From Thermoactinospora rubra (lineage in GTDB: Bacteria > Actinomycetota > Actinomycetes > Streptosporangiales > Streptosporangiaceae), in assembly GCF_002093975.1 (NCBI RefSeq), contig NZ_MSZZ01000062.1:1-57651 (forward strand): a stretch of DNA of 57,651 nt. The letters run 5' to 3'. The translations under genes and the position numbers were made by a program. The notes beneath the pieces were generated by a model, which made no database searches, had not been told where the DNA came from, and saw only the letters and a list, made by a program, of their open reading frames with translations. This document shows, in pieces, positions 1-8,006 of this stretch. The stretch's first letter is position 1. Every line of letters starts with the position of its first letter.

Positions 1-207
1 GGCCCATCCCCACCAGGACTTAAGCCTTTGTCAGCAGGCTCTGAGGGAACGCCCGCACCGGGGTGTGGGATGGCGCGTAGGCGCACCCCACTCAACAGGG
101 CCATGCCGTGAGTCTGAGGCTTCTCGTTGGTTGTGGTTGATTCGCGTTGTCAGCACGTGTGCCGACGTCGTCCTGACCCCGACCGAGGCCATCTGGCGCT
201 GAGCTGG

Positions 208-246
208 TTGACAGCTTGAGACATGAGACGGAACATCGCGGCTATG
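208..246 (+). promoter_or_regulatory. Candidate leaderless promoter of the first operon
   Basis: A consensus -35 hexamer TTGACA (208-213) is followed after 17 bp by GAACAT (231-236), which keeps the conserved A at position 2 and T at position 6 of the actinobacterial -10 box. The in-frame ATG at 244 lies 7 nt after it, where transcription should begin, so the mRNA would be leaderless. This is inferred from spacing only. Bases 1-207 contain no gene I can support; a GC-rich inverted repeat (GGGGTG/CACCCC) lies at about 60-92. Confidence 0.45.
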
Positions 247-477
247 GCTGAGAAACATCAAGCAACTTCCCCAGAAATCAAGCACATGCGGCTGCGGTTC
301 GTAGGCAGCACGTCGAACCAAGGCGGATGTCCCACCATCTACGAAACAGACCGGGGAACCCTGGTCATCCAGGGCATGCAGGTGACCGATCCCGCGACGC
401 TGGCCGATGCCCGAGACATCCTCGACGGCGAGGCGTTCGTGGAGGTTCCCAAGGAATTGTTCAAGTTCCTAGGGTGA
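244..477 (+). CDS. Small hypothetical protein upstream of DUF6879 gene
   Basis: This 77-residue acidic protein has no recognisable enzymatic motif. Its C-terminal half (about residues 28-77) looks like a compact fold: a CPTIYETDRGTLVIQG strand pair, then a VTDPATLADARDILDGE helix and a FVEVPKELFKFL end. I chose ATG 244 rather than ATG 223 because the promoter-like hexamers at 208-236 would make 244 the first transcribed codon. The stop is 5 bp before the DUF6879 gene, so the two are probably co-transcribed with the XRE regulator. Small partner proteins of this kind recur beside XRE/DUF6879 genes in actinomycetes. Function is unknown. Confidence 0.65.
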   Translation: MAEKHQATSPEIKHMRLRFVGSTSNQGGCPTIYETDRGTLVIQGMQVTDPATLADARDILDGEAFVEVPKELFKFLG

Positions 478-482
478 TCGGC

Positions 483-1010
483 ATGCCTCTAGTCACCGGA
501 GACGAGTTCGACGCCTTGTTCTCCTCCTTCACCGCTTCGGCCTTCCGCCTGGAGACACGCGAGCGGTACCACCTGGCCAAGGACGAAGAAGAGCCGCTTC
601 GCCGGTTCCTTGCAGGGGAGCCCGACGACCTGGCCTGGATGCAGGGATGGTTTGACCTGATGCGCGCGCATGCCAAGCATGGCCGCACGGTGCGTCGCGT
701 CAGAGTGGTGTCGTACCCGTTCTCCGACTACACCCGGTTCAGCATGCACGTGGCCCGCCACAGCATCCGCGCCGGAGACCTGATCCACTACCTGGACCGT
801 CGTGAGGCCGAACGGCTGGGCCTGCCTCAGACGGACTGGTGGCTGTTCGACGACGAACGGCTGGCCTTGCTGCATCTGGACGATGACGACGTCCTGCACG
901 GGGCGGAGATCATCACCGACCCCGCCGTGGTCGGCCGGCATCGGGTGTGGCGCGACATCGCCTGGGAACACTCGACTCCGCTTGAGGAGTTCGTGAAGCT
1001 CCGTGCGTGA
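483..1010 (+). CDS. DUF6879 family protein
   Basis: A 175-residue soluble protein recognised as DUF6879-like by its N-terminal TGDEFDALFSSFTASAFRLETR segment, a W-rich middle (about residues 56-64) and the C-terminal WWLFDDERLALLHLD pattern followed by a W-x-D-I-A-W end. The family is widespread in filamentous actinomycetes, nearly always next to an XRE-DUF5753 regulator. Its biochemistry is unknown; by analogy with DUF397 partners it may modulate the regulator. ATG 483 is preceded by a weak AGGG. The 3' end overlaps the XRE gene by 8 bp, implying translational coupling. Confidence 0.8.
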   Translation: MPLVTGDEFDALFSSFTASAFRLETRERYHLAKDEEEPLRRFLAGEPDDLAWMQGWFDLMRAHAKHGRTVRRVRVVSYPFSDYTRFSMHVARHSIRAGDLIHYLDRREAERLGLPQTDWWLFDDERLALLHLDDDDVLHGAEIITDPAVVGRHRVWRDIAWEHSTPLEEFVKLRA

Positions 1011-1839
1011 CATCGCCCGCGCCCGTCAGCAGATGGGAGCAAGACTCAAGGAACTCAGGCTCGCAGCCGGGATGACTGGGCGGCAGCTGGCCGCGCGGTA
1101 CTCCTGGCAGCCGTCCAAGGTCAGCAAGCTGGAGAACGGCCGCCAAACGCCCTCGGAAGCCGACATCCACGCCTGGTGTGCAGCCGTGGGCAAGCCGGAG
1201 GAAGCCGCCGATCTCGTCGCGGCGCTCCGCGCGATGGAAACCCTGTACGCCGAATGGCGGCGGCAACTCCGGCTCGGCACCAGGACACGGCAGCAAAGCT
1301 GGGCGGAGCTGGAAGCGGAGACCTCTCACCTTCGCGTGTTCGAGTCCGTGCTCATCCCCGGCCTTCTTCAGACCAGTGAGTACGCACGGCTGCGCCTGTC
1401 CCAGGTGATCGCCTTCCACCGGATACCCGATGACCTGGAGGAGGGGGTGGCGATGCGGATGCGGCGTCAGGAGGTGCTGTACAACCCGGCCAAGTCCTTC
1501 CACTTCGTGCTTCTGGAGAGCGCCCTCCGGCTGGGCATGGCCCCCGTCGATGTGATGCTCGGCCAGTTGGATCGCTTGATTGGACTGTCGATGATGCCGC
1601 GTATCCGACTGGGCGTCATCGCCATGAACACGCCCTTGCCGTTCGCTCCCCAGCATGGCTTCTGGATCTTCGACGATCGGGCGGTTCACGTCGAAACCGT
1701 CGCCGCAGAGCTGACACTGACCCTTCCGGAGGAAATCGAGCAATACGCACGCCTGTTCACCTGGTTTGCCAAGGCCGCGCAGTACGGGTCGCAAGCACGA
1801 CAGATCATTACGGGCGTGATGGAAGATCTCACTGCCTAG
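1003..1839 (+). CDS. XRE-family regulator with DUF5753 domain
   Basis: This 278-residue protein has a Cro/CI-type helix-turn-helix near residues 12-55 (motif ARYSWQPSKVSKLENGRQ) and a C-terminal DUF5753 domain from about residue 80 (EAETSHLRVFESVLIPGLLQ). The architecture matches the large actinomycete family that includes WhiJ-like and Scr1-like developmental or antibiotic regulators, which usually act with a DUF397 or DUF6879 partner. The GTG start lies inside the end of the DUF6879 gene. A DUF397 gene lies about 0.8 kb downstream, so both partner types are present. A candidate operator, AGCAACTTGCT, sits just after this gene at 1895-1905. Confidence 0.9.
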   Translation: MRDIARARQQMGARLKELRLAAGMTGRQLAARYSWQPSKVSKLENGRQTPSEADIHAWCAAVGKPEEAADLVAALRAMETLYAEWRRQLRLGTRTRQQSWAELEAETSHLRVFESVLIPGLLQTSEYARLRLSQVIAFHRIPDDLEEGVAMRMRRQEVLYNPAKSFHFVLLESALRLGMAPVDVMLGQLDRLIGLSMMPRIRLGVIAMNTPLPFAPQHGFWIFDDRAVHVETVAAELTLTLPEEIEQYARLFTWFAKAAQYGSQARQIITGVMEDLTA

Positions 1840-1889
1840 GTTGCCTGGCGTTTCGTTTCTCCAGTGCGGGAGCCCACTAGTTGGAGAAA

Positions 1890-1917
1890 TTGCGAGCAAC
1901 TTGCTTGTCCCTATCCT
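1890..1917 (+). promoter_or_regulatory. Promoter with embedded inverted repeat
   Basis: TTGCGA (1890-1895) and TATCCT (1912-1917) are separated by 16 bp and could serve the ORF starting at 1940. Between them lies the inverted repeat AGCAA-C-TTGCT (1895-1905), well placed for repression or activation by a dimer. AGCAACTT also recurs at 261-268, inside the first ORF. The adjacent XRE regulator is the obvious candidate to bind it, but that is inference. Confidence 0.45.
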
Positions 1918-1939
1918 AGGTGCTTCGTACCGTCGACGC

Positions 1940-2323
1940 ATGGCTACCGGACAGACGGCATCACAGCAGGTAGACAGCGACGAGCCCCTCTCCGACCGCG
2001 TGGCCGACCAGGTCGAGGCGGCATTAGACGTGGTGCGAGAGCTGCTGAGATCTCGCGGGTTCCTGACGTGTCGGGTGTCGCGGATTGGCCTGTGTCTCGA
2101 CGGCCGGCGCGGTGGTTTCGGCGTCGTCCGGCGTAAGGCTCCCGAGCTTGTCGTGTACGCGCCTCGGGGGCCGAAGGTGGCCGAGGTGACGGTCGGAGCC
2201 CAATCGGGCGCCTATCTGGTGTCGGTGGCGGGCAACGCTGCGGGCGCCCACCCGGTGCCCGCCGACCAGCCCGACCTGGTCGTGAAGCTGCTGTCTCATC
2301 TGTCGATGGCAGACGGGCGATGA
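1940..2323 (+). CDS. Hypothetical protein
   Basis: This 127-residue protein has no family I recognise. Residues 1-20 are polar. A helical stretch (DRVADQVEAALDVVRELLRS) follows, then a beta-rich segment with RRGGFGVVRRKAPELVVYAPRG and a hydrophobic SGAYLVSVAG strand. The longer reading frame opens upstream of the promoter-like hexamers, so ATG 1940 is the sensible start although no clear ribosome-binding site precedes it. Its stop overlaps the start of the next ORF as ATGA, so the two small proteins are probably made together. Confidence 0.6.
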   Translation: MATGQTASQQVDSDEPLSDRVADQVEAALDVVRELLRSRGFLTCRVSRIGLCLDGRRGGFGVVRRKAPELVVYAPRGPKVAEVTVGAQSGAYLVSVAGNAAGAHPVPADQPDLVVKLLSHLSMADGR

Positions 2324-2514
2324 CACCGGCCGAGCTTCAGGACCGGTACGGGCGGGTCTGGGAGTTCTTCCCGCGCATGGCCATCGGGGTGGCCGCCGTG
2401 CGACGGCAGCGGTCCCTGACGGATGAGGAGTATCGGCGAGGGATGCTCCTGGTGCTGGTGGCCGGTGATCTGGCTGGTCTGGTTCCGCAGTTGGAGCGGC
2501 AGGCGCGCCTGTGA
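2320..2514 (+). CDS. Small hypothetical protein, coupled to preceding ORF
   Basis: A 64-residue, mostly helical protein (MTPAELQDRYGRVWEFFPRM, then a hydrophobic helix ending LVLVAGDLAGLVPQLERQ). Its ATG overlaps the preceding stop by 4 bp (ATGA), a strong sign of translational coupling. I recognise no family. The interval 2515-2625 after it has no gene, only the ribosome-binding site of the DUF397 gene. Confidence 0.55.
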   Translation: MTPAELQDRYGRVWEFFPRMAIGVAAVRRQRSLTDEEYRRGMLLVLVAGDLAGLVPQLERQARL

Positions 2515-2625
2515 GCGCTCGGCCGCTCCCCAGGCGCACGGCCGGCGGTTGGCAGACCAGCCCGGCCGTCGGCCGTGCCATCACTTCGGGCCACCCGGCC
2601 CGAGCGGAAAGGAGGGCACACCCAG

Positions 2626-2838
2626 ATGGACCTGTACGCCAGGGACCTCGGCCCGCCGGCCTTCCGTCGCCTGTGCGGCGGCAACCAGCAGGAAGAGGAG
2701 GGAGAGTCCTGTGTGGAGATCGCGCCGGTTCCCGGTGCGATCGACGCCTTCGCCCTGCGGGACTCGAAGAACCCCGATGCCGGGACGCTCCGGTTCACCG
2801 GTGCCGAGCTGCGCGCCGCCGGAGGGAGGACCATCTAG
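2626..2838 (+). CDS. DUF397 domain-containing protein
   Basis: A 70-residue protein with the DUF397 pattern: a C-V-E-I-A segment at residues 28-32 (after the usual glycine/asparagine-rich loop), then ALRDSKNPDAGTLRF and a terminal FTGAEL helix. DUF397 proteins are small actinomycete partners of XRE-DUF5753 regulators and are thought to antagonise or modulate them. A strong AAAGGAGGG (2608-2616) precedes ATG 2626, which rejects the longer frame. The usual N-terminal tryptophan of the family is not visible; Leu-Gly-Pro-Pro occupies that region. Confidence 0.8.
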   Translation: MDLYARDLGPPAFRRLCGGNQQEEEGESCVEIAPVPGAIDAFALRDSKNPDAGTLRFTGAELRAAGGRTI

Positions 2839-2879
2839 AAGCGCCGTCCCCTCCTCGACGGTAGGGACTGTATGGGGGC

Positions 2880-3269
2880 ATGATGCACTGGCACGCCTAC
2901 ACCTGGACCGGCCACGGCGCCGAGCTCAAGCGCGAGGCCGAACGCCGCCCGGACTCACCGGACTTCGCCACCTCGCCGCTGCCGCCCATGCGGACGGGCG
3001 ACTGGCTGGCCAAACCGCCCGCGAGAATCGTGGAGACCTTCGACGACGCAGACAAGGCGGTGGAATGGATGGCCGGGGAGTATGAGCCTGTCCGTCCGGG
3101 AAGCGACACGGTCCCGCTGGAACATCGCCGGACTGTGGCTGCCGATCTGCTGCCGCGCGGGGTGGACGTGCAGTGGGGCGAATGGCTCCATGGTGGCCGC
3201 TTCATCACCCTCGGCATGATCTGCTGCCCAAACCGGCACGTGAACCATCCCTGTCCCATGGCCAGGTAG
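2880..3269 (+). CDS. Hypothetical protein
   Basis: A 129-residue soluble protein, rich in Trp, His and Arg, with no motif I recognise. It includes an ETFDDADKAVEWMAGEYEPV helix and a Cys pair (residues 117-118) near the C terminus (ICCPNRHVNHPCPMAR), which could bind metal but is not a known finger. Two consecutive ATGs (2880, 2883) follow a GGGGG; the second gives the better spacing. The gene ends 90 bp before a strong hairpin region shared with the convergent lpd gene. Confidence 0.55.
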   Translation: MMHWHAYTWTGHGAELKREAERRPDSPDFATSPLPPMRTGDWLAKPPARIVETFDDADKAVEWMAGEYEPVRPGSDTVPLEHRRTVAADLLPRGVDVQWGEWLHGGRFITLGMICCPNRHVNHPCPMAR

Positions 3270-3360
3270 TGCGACCAACGGGAGGCGGCCATGGATGAAC
3301 GTCTTCCGAAGCGGGTTCGCGTCCGGGGAGCGCGAGGGGACGGCAGTCCCCTCGCACCGG

Positions 3361-3430
3361 GGGCGTGGGGGTGGGCCGCAGGCCCCCCACTGAGCACAGC
3401 CCCGAGCCCGCCAGGCGCAGGCCCACGCCC
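3361..3430. terminator. Bidirectional GC-rich hairpin cluster
   Basis: Two nested hairpins lie between convergent genes. The inner one pairs GTGGGGG (3365-3371) with CCCCCAC (3384-3390) and can add GGGCC/GGCCC within its loop. The outer arms GGGCGTGGG (3361-3369) and CCCACGCCC (3422-3430) are perfectly complementary. There is no U-tract, as is usual for actinobacterial terminators. It probably ends both the 2880 gene and the lpd operon. Confidence 0.6.
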
Positions 3431-3455
3431 TTGGCCCTTCGGCAAGCAGCCGCCC

Positions 3456-4835
3456 TCACATGTTGATCATGTGCCCGGCCAGGCCGTGGATCGCCTCCTT
3501 GACCGCCTCGCCGAGCGTGGGGTGGGCGTGGATGTTCCTGCCCACCTCGTGCACGGTCAGGTCCCACTGCTGGGCCAGGGTCAGCTCGGGCAGCAGCTCG
3601 GTGACCTCCGGGCCGATCAGGTGGGCGCCGAGGATCTCGCCGTACTTCTCGTCTGCGATGATCTTGACGAAGCCGTTCGCGTCGCCCAGGCCGTGGGCCT
3701 TGCCGTTCGCCGTGAACGGGAACTTCTGCACCTTGACGTCGTACCCCAGCTCCCGCGCCTGCGCCTCGGTGTAGCCGAAGCTGGCGATCTGCGGCTGGCA
3801 GTACGTCGCACGCGGCACCATGACGAAGTCGATCTCCATGGTCTCGTGGTCCGCGATCGTCTCGGCGGCCACGATGCCCATCGCCTCGGCGGCGTGCGCG
3901 AGCATGAGCTTGGCCGTCACGTCGCCGATGGCGAAGATGTGCGGCACGTTCGTCCGGCCGCGGCCGTCGACGGCGATCGCGCCGCGGTCGGTCAGCTGCA
4001 CGCCGGTCTTGTCCAGGCCGTAGCCCTCCACGCGCGGCTGGAAGCCGATCGCCTGGAGCACCTTGTCGGCCTCCAGCACCTGCTGCTGGCCGTTCTTGGA
4101 CACGGTGACGCGGACCGAGGAGCCGGTGTCCTCGATGTTCTCGACCTTGGTCGAGGTGTGGATCTCGATGCCCATCCGCTTGTAGCGCTTGGCGAGCTCG
4201 GCGGAGACCTCCTCGTCCTCCAGCGGCACCACGCGGTCGAGGAACTCCACGAGCGTCACCTTGACGCCGTAGTTGTGCAGCACGTAGGCGAACTCCACGC
4301 CGATCGCGCCCGCGCCCGCGATGATGATGCTGCCCGGGAGCTGATCGGTCATGATCTGCTCCTCGTAGGTCACCACCCGCTCCGACAGCTGCGTGCCGGG
4401 GATCAGCCGGGTGGTGGTGCCGGCCGCGATGATGCAGTGGTCGAAGGTGATCTGCTCGCCGTTCACCTGGATGGTGTTGGCGTCGAGGAACGTGCCGCGG
4501 CCGTTGTACTCGGTGATGCCGTTCTTCTTCATCAGGTAGTGCACGCCCTTGACGCGGCCCTCGGCGACCTTGCGGCTGCGCTGGAAGGCGGCGCCGTAGT
4601 CGAAGGTCACCTCGCCGTTGATGCCGAAGGTCTTGGCCTCCTGCGTGAAGATGTGCGCCAGCTCCGCGTTGCGCAGCAGCGCCTTGGAGGGAATGCAGCC
4701 CACGTTGAGGCAGACGCCGCCCCAGTACTTCTCCTCGACCACGGCGGTCTCGAGACCGAGCTGGGCGGCGCGGACCGCGGCAGTGTAACCCCCCGGCCCG
4801 GCGCCGAGGACGACTACGTCATAGTGGTTGCTCAT
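3456..4835 (-). CDS. lpdA: Dihydrolipoamide dehydrogenase (E3)
   Basis: This 459-residue flavoprotein reoxidises dihydrolipoyl groups of 2-oxoacid dehydrogenase complexes with NAD+. It has an N-terminal FAD Rossmann motif (VVVLGAGPGGYTAA), the redox disulfide GGVCLNVGCIPSK (Cys pair), a central NAD-binding GAGAIGVEFA and the C-terminal HAHPTLGE catalytic His-Glu. ATG 4835 (MSNHYD) is chosen because it aligns directly with the FAD motif; the longer frame adds 22 unlikely residues from the upstream gene's 3' end. It lies 19 bp after the tautomerase-like gene. The E1/E2 genes it may serve are 32 kb away in this window. Confidence 0.95.
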   Translation of the reverse strand: MSNHYDVVVLGAGPGGYTAAVRAAQLGLETAVVEEKYWGGVCLNVGCIPSKALLRNAELAHIFTQEAKTFGINGEVTFDYGAAFQRSRKVAEGRVKGVHYLMKKNGITEYNGRGTFLDANTIQVNGEQITFDHCIIAAGTTTRLIPGTQLSERVVTYEEQIMTDQLPGSIIIAGAGAIGVEFAYVLHNYGVKVTLVEFLDRVVPLEDEEVSAELAKRYKRMGIEIHTSTKVENIEDTGSSVRVTVSKNGQQQVLEADKVLQAIGFQPRVEGYGLDKTGVQLTDRGAIAVDGRGRTNVPHIFAIGDVTAKLMLAHAAEAMGIVAAETIADHETMEIDFVMVPRATYCQPQIASFGYTEAQARELGYDVKVQKFPFTANGKAHGLGDANGFVKIIADEKYGEILGAHLIGPEVTELLPELTLAQQWDLTVHEVGRNIHAHPTLGEAVKEAIHGLAGHMINM

Positions 4836-4854
4836 ACCCCGGACATTAGCCGGG

Positions 4855-5217
4855 TCAGACCTCCACCCTGTACGGCAGGGCCAACTCGTCGGCGGGGACA
4901 CCCCGAATGCCCCAGTTCACCTTGGGCGACTCCACGATGATGATCTCCACCTCGTCGAACCTCGCGGAGATCGCGCGGTGCAGCCGCCGCTTGGCCTCCT
5001 CGCTCCTGCCGGCGAAGCACAGGATCTCGACGATCAGGTAGCTCTCGCCGCGCTGCGGGCAGAGGAAGTCCTCGGCGTCCATGAGGAAGAACCGGTGGAA
5101 GCGCTTGTCCTCCGGCAGCCCCCACTCCTGGACCAGGCATTCGTGGACGGCGTCGGACGCCTCCCGGCGGCGCTCCGCCCACACGTCCCGGCGTCCATAC
5201 AGCTTCACATGGGCCAT
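4855..5217 (-). CDS. Tautomerase-superfamily protein lacking Pro-1
   Basis: A 120-residue protein with the beta-alpha-beta repeat of the 4-oxalocrotonate tautomerase superfamily, long (fused two-repeat) type: VKLYGRR... AVHECLVQEWGLPEDKRFHRFF... YLIVEILCFAGRSEEAKRRL... and the late ESPKVNWGIRG motif. Catalytic tautomerases use an N-terminal proline exposed after Met removal; here the sequence begins Met-Ala-His, so classical Pro-1 chemistry is not possible. A TATAGT (-10-like, minus strand, 5230-5225) sits 7 nt before the ATG, suggesting a leaderless transcript that continues into lpdA. Confidence 0.8.
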   Translation of the reverse strand: MAHVKLYGRRDVWAERRREASDAVHECLVQEWGLPEDKRFHRFFLMDAEDFLCPQRGESYLIVEILCFAGRSEEAKRRLHRAISARFDEVEIIIVESPKVNWGIRGVPADELALPYRVEV

Positions 5218-5306
5218 CCCGGCACTATAGGGGCACAGTCCGGCCGCACCCGGCGCGGCCCCGCGCGATCATCGCCTGCGCGGCCGGGTTGGTAGCCTGA
5301 GCCCTG

Positions 5307-6362
5307 ATGTACCGACTCCTGTTCTCGCTGGTCCTGTGCCGCTTCGACGCCGAGGCCGTGCACCACGCGACCGTCCGGCTGCTGGCCGTGCTCTCGCGGC
5401 TGCCCGTCGTCCGCAAGGCGATGCACCGGGTCCTGGCCCCGCACGACCCCGCGCTGCGCGTGTCGGCCTTCGGCGTCCACTTCCCCTCGCCCTTCGGGCT
5501 GGCGGCGGGGTTCGACAAGGACGCGGCCTGCGTGGAGGCGCTGTCGGCGCTGGGGTTCGGGCACGTGGAGGTGGGCACGATCACGGCCCACGCGCAGCCG
5601 GGCAACCCCCGGCCGCGGCTGTTCCGGCTGGTGCGGGAGCGGGCGATCGTCAACCGGATGGGGTTCAACAACTCCGGCGCCCACGCCGCGGCCCGGCGGC
5701 TGCGCCGTACCAGGGGAGTGCCGGTGGTCGTCGGGGTGAACATCGGCAAGACCAAGGTGGTGCCGGAGTCGGGGGCGATCGACGACTACGTCACCAGCGC
5801 CAAGGAGCTGGCGCCGCTGGCGGACTACCTGGTCGTGAACGTCAGCTCGCCCAACACGCCGGGCCTGCGCGACCTGCAGGCCGTGGAGCGGCTGCGGCCG
5901 CTGCTGGCCGCGGTGAAGGAGGTCACCGACGCCACGCCGCGGCGGACGCCGCTGCTGGTGAAGATCGCCCCGGACCTGGCGGACGAGGACGTCGACGCCG
6001 TCGCGGACCTGGCGCTCGAGATGGGGCTGGACGGCATCATCGCGACGAACACCACGATCAGGCACTCGGGGGAGAGCGGGGGGCTGTCGGGCCGGCCGCT
6101 GAAGAAGCGGTCGCTGGAGGTGCTGCGCCGCCTGCGCGCCCGGGTCGGCGACCGGCTGGCCCTGGTGTCGGTCGGGGGAGTCGAGGACGTCGACGACGTG
6201 TGGCAGCGGCTGCTCGCGGGGGCGACCCTGGTGCAGGGCTACACGGGGATGATCTACGGCGGGCCGCTTTGGGCCTACCGCATCCACCGGGCCCTGTCCC
6301 GCCGCCTCCTGCGCCACGGGGCTTCGTCGGTGCGCGACATCATCGGCCGCACCGCCGCCTGA
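5307..6362 (+). CDS. pyrD: Quinone-dependent dihydroorotate dehydrogenase (class 2)
   Basis: This 351-residue membrane-associated flavoenzyme oxidises dihydroorotate to orotate in UMP synthesis and passes electrons to quinone. Diagnostic segments are the N-terminal helical region of class 2 enzymes (residues 1-40), AAGFDKDAA, NRMGFNN and VNVSSPNTPGLR, whose Ser is the class-2 catalytic base. Later come KIAPDL, ATNTTI and the FMN phosphate-binding SVGGV. TAGCCT at 5293-5298 lies 8 nt before the ATG, so the transcript may be near-leaderless. It converges on the GH20 gene with only 24 bp between. Confidence 0.95.
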   Translation: MYRLLFSLVLCRFDAEAVHHATVRLLAVLSRLPVVRKAMHRVLAPHDPALRVSAFGVHFPSPFGLAAGFDKDAACVEALSALGFGHVEVGTITAHAQPGNPRPRLFRLVRERAIVNRMGFNNSGAHAAARRLRRTRGVPVVVGVNIGKTKVVPESGAIDDYVTSAKELAPLADYLVVNVSSPNTPGLRDLQAVERLRPLLAAVKEVTDATPRRTPLLVKIAPDLADEDVDAVADLALEMGLDGIIATNTTIRHSGESGGLSGRPLKKRSLEVLRRLRARVGDRLALVSVGGVEDVDDVWQRLLAGATLVQGYTGMIYGGPLWAYRIHRALSRRLLRHGASSVRDIIGRTAA

Positions 6363-6386
6363 GCGCCCCAAGCCGCCCCCCGCGAG

Positions 6387-7994
6387 TCACACGCTCGGCC
6401 GGGTCGACTCCGCCGAAAGCGTCCGCTCCTCCCACCGCGCCGTCGCCTCGGCCACCGGCACCGTGCTGGGCCGGTGGGGACGGCGGCGCTGCCACGGCCG
6501 GGGCCCGGCCAGCGGGCGGTACTCCACCCCCAGCGCGTCCAGCCGCTCCAGGTGAGCCGTCAGGCGGGAGGCGAAGTCCTCACCCCCGGACCCCGCCCAG
6601 CCCACCTCCGCCAGCGCGCACGCCCGGGGCCAGGCCCGGTAGTCCAGCAGCCGCCCGTCGCCGATCCGCTCGCTCCACAGCTGCGCCTGCACCCCCAGGA
6701 CGCGGGCGGCCTCCTCCGCGCTCCACGACTCCGGCGCCGGGGCGAAGGCGGCGACGTCGGCCACCGTGATCGCGTCCCCGATCGCCCGCGGCTCCTCCGG
6801 CGACCCGGCCTCCGCGTAGTCGAAGTACAGCGGGAACACCGGGCAGGCGATGACGTCGTGCCCGGCCGCGGCGGCCCGCCGCCCGACGCCCATGCCGCGC
6901 CACGGCATCACGATCGTGTCGGCACGCAGCTCCCCGCTGACGAACGCCTCGTCCCACACCACCGCCCGCGACCCGCGCTCGGCCAGCACGTCGGCCAGCC
7001 GCCGCAGGAACCAGGCGTGCAGTTCCGCGACCGACGCCAGCCCCAGCGACTTCTGGTAGGCCACGATCTGCGCCGACTCCGCCCAGTGGTCGAGCACGAC
7101 CTCGTCGCCGCCGATGTGGAAGTACGGCGTGGGCCCCAGCGCCGCCAGGATCTCGTCGAAGATCGCGGTCAGGAACTCCACCGTCCGCGGCAGCGGCGAC
7201 AGGATGGCCGAGGAGATGCCCCACTTGTCCAGGACCTGGTACGGCTCGCCCGTGGGCCCGAACTCGGGGTAGGCCGCCAGGATGGCCGTCGCGTGCCCGG
7301 GGACGTCGATCTCCGGCACGATCACGACCTCCCGCGACCGCGCGTACGCCGCGATCTCCCTCAGGTCCTCCAGCGTGTAGTAGCCGCCGTGCGGCACCTC
7401 CTCGTACTCCTCCGGCTCGCCCCAGGCGTGCACCGCCGTGCGCGGCCGGTGGGAGCCGACCTCGTGCAGCCGCGGGTAGGCCCTGCTCTCCACCCGCCAG
7501 CCCTGGTCGTCCACCAGGTGCAGGTGCAGCCGGTTGAGCTTGTGCACAGCCATGAGGTCCACCAGCCGCAGCACCTCCCGCTTGGGGAAGAAGTGCCGTG
7601 CCACGTCGAGGTGGAGCCCGCGCCAGCCGTACGCGGGAGAGTCCTCCACCCGCACGCCCGGCACAGGCCAGGACCCGCCCTCGCAGAACCGGTAGGCGGC
7701 GGCGGGCAGCAGCTGGTGCAGCGTCTGGGCGGCGTAGAAGGCGCCGGCGCGGCCCCCTGCGACGATCTCCACGCCGCGCGAGCCGGTTGTCAGCCGGTAC
7801 GCCTCCGGGCCCAGCGCGGGGTCCTCACGCACGTCGATCTCACCGGAGTCGCCCGGCCGCAGGTCGAGGAAGACGAGCGCGCGCCGTACGGCGTCGGCCA
7901 GAACGGCGGGGCCGGACACGGTCGCGCCGGCGGGCAGCTCGAAGGAGCCGGAGAGCGGGCTGAGGAGATCGGGGCGGGGAAGCAGCGAAGTCAT
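6387..7994 (-). CDS. Beta-N-acetylhexosaminidase (GH20)
   Basis: A 535-residue family-20 glycosidase that releases terminal GlcNAc/GalNAc by substrate-assisted catalysis. Residues 1-115 form the N-terminal GH20b-like domain. The TIM barrel follows, with GWRGLHLDVARHFF (residues 123-136), LHLHLVDDQGWR and the catalytic Asp-Glu pair in HIGGDEVV (D297-E298). No signal peptide is visible, so a cytoplasmic role such as muropeptide or chitobiose recycling fits better than secretion. It starts 12 bp after the amidase stop and is probably co-transcribed with it. The nearby LacI gene could regulate it, but no operator was recognised. Confidence 0.92.
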   Translation of the reverse strand: MTSLLPRPDLLSPLSGSFELPAGATVSGPAVLADAVRRALVFLDLRPGDSGEIDVREDPALGPEAYRLTTGSRGVEIVAGGRAGAFYAAQTLHQLLPAAAYRFCEGGSWPVPGVRVEDSPAYGWRGLHLDVARHFFPKREVLRLVDLMAVHKLNRLHLHLVDDQGWRVESRAYPRLHEVGSHRPRTAVHAWGEPEEYEEVPHGGYYTLEDLREIAAYARSREVVIVPEIDVPGHATAILAAYPEFGPTGEPYQVLDKWGISSAILSPLPRTVEFLTAIFDEILAALGPTPYFHIGGDEVVLDHWAESAQIVAYQKSLGLASVAELHAWFLRRLADVLAERGSRAVVWDEAFVSGELRADTIVMPWRGMGVGRRAAAAGHDVIACPVFPLYFDYAEAGSPEEPRAIGDAITVADVAAFAPAPESWSAEEAARVLGVQAQLWSERIGDGRLLDYRAWPRACALAEVGWAGSGGEDFASRLTAHLERLDALGVEYRPLAGPRPWQRRRPHRPSTVPVAEATARWEERTLSAESTRPSV

Positions 7995-8006
7995 GCCCCG
8001 ATCATG

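Noticed and set aside
31..321. Minus-strand 96-residue ORF at the left edge
   Set aside because: It is antisense to the first plus-strand gene and its promoter, has low-complexity composition, no ribosome-binding site and no family pattern.
1..3300. Left-end small-gene patch as an integrated mobile element
   Set aside because: No integrase, transposase, terminal repeats or att-like direct repeats were seen; XRE/DUF397/DUF6879 sets are normal chromosomal genes in this group.
3291..4940. Very long plus-strand ORF (549 residues) opposite lpdA
   Set aside because: It is the antisense shadow of lpdA; high-GC codon bias leaves long antisense frames open. lpdA has all catalytic motifs.
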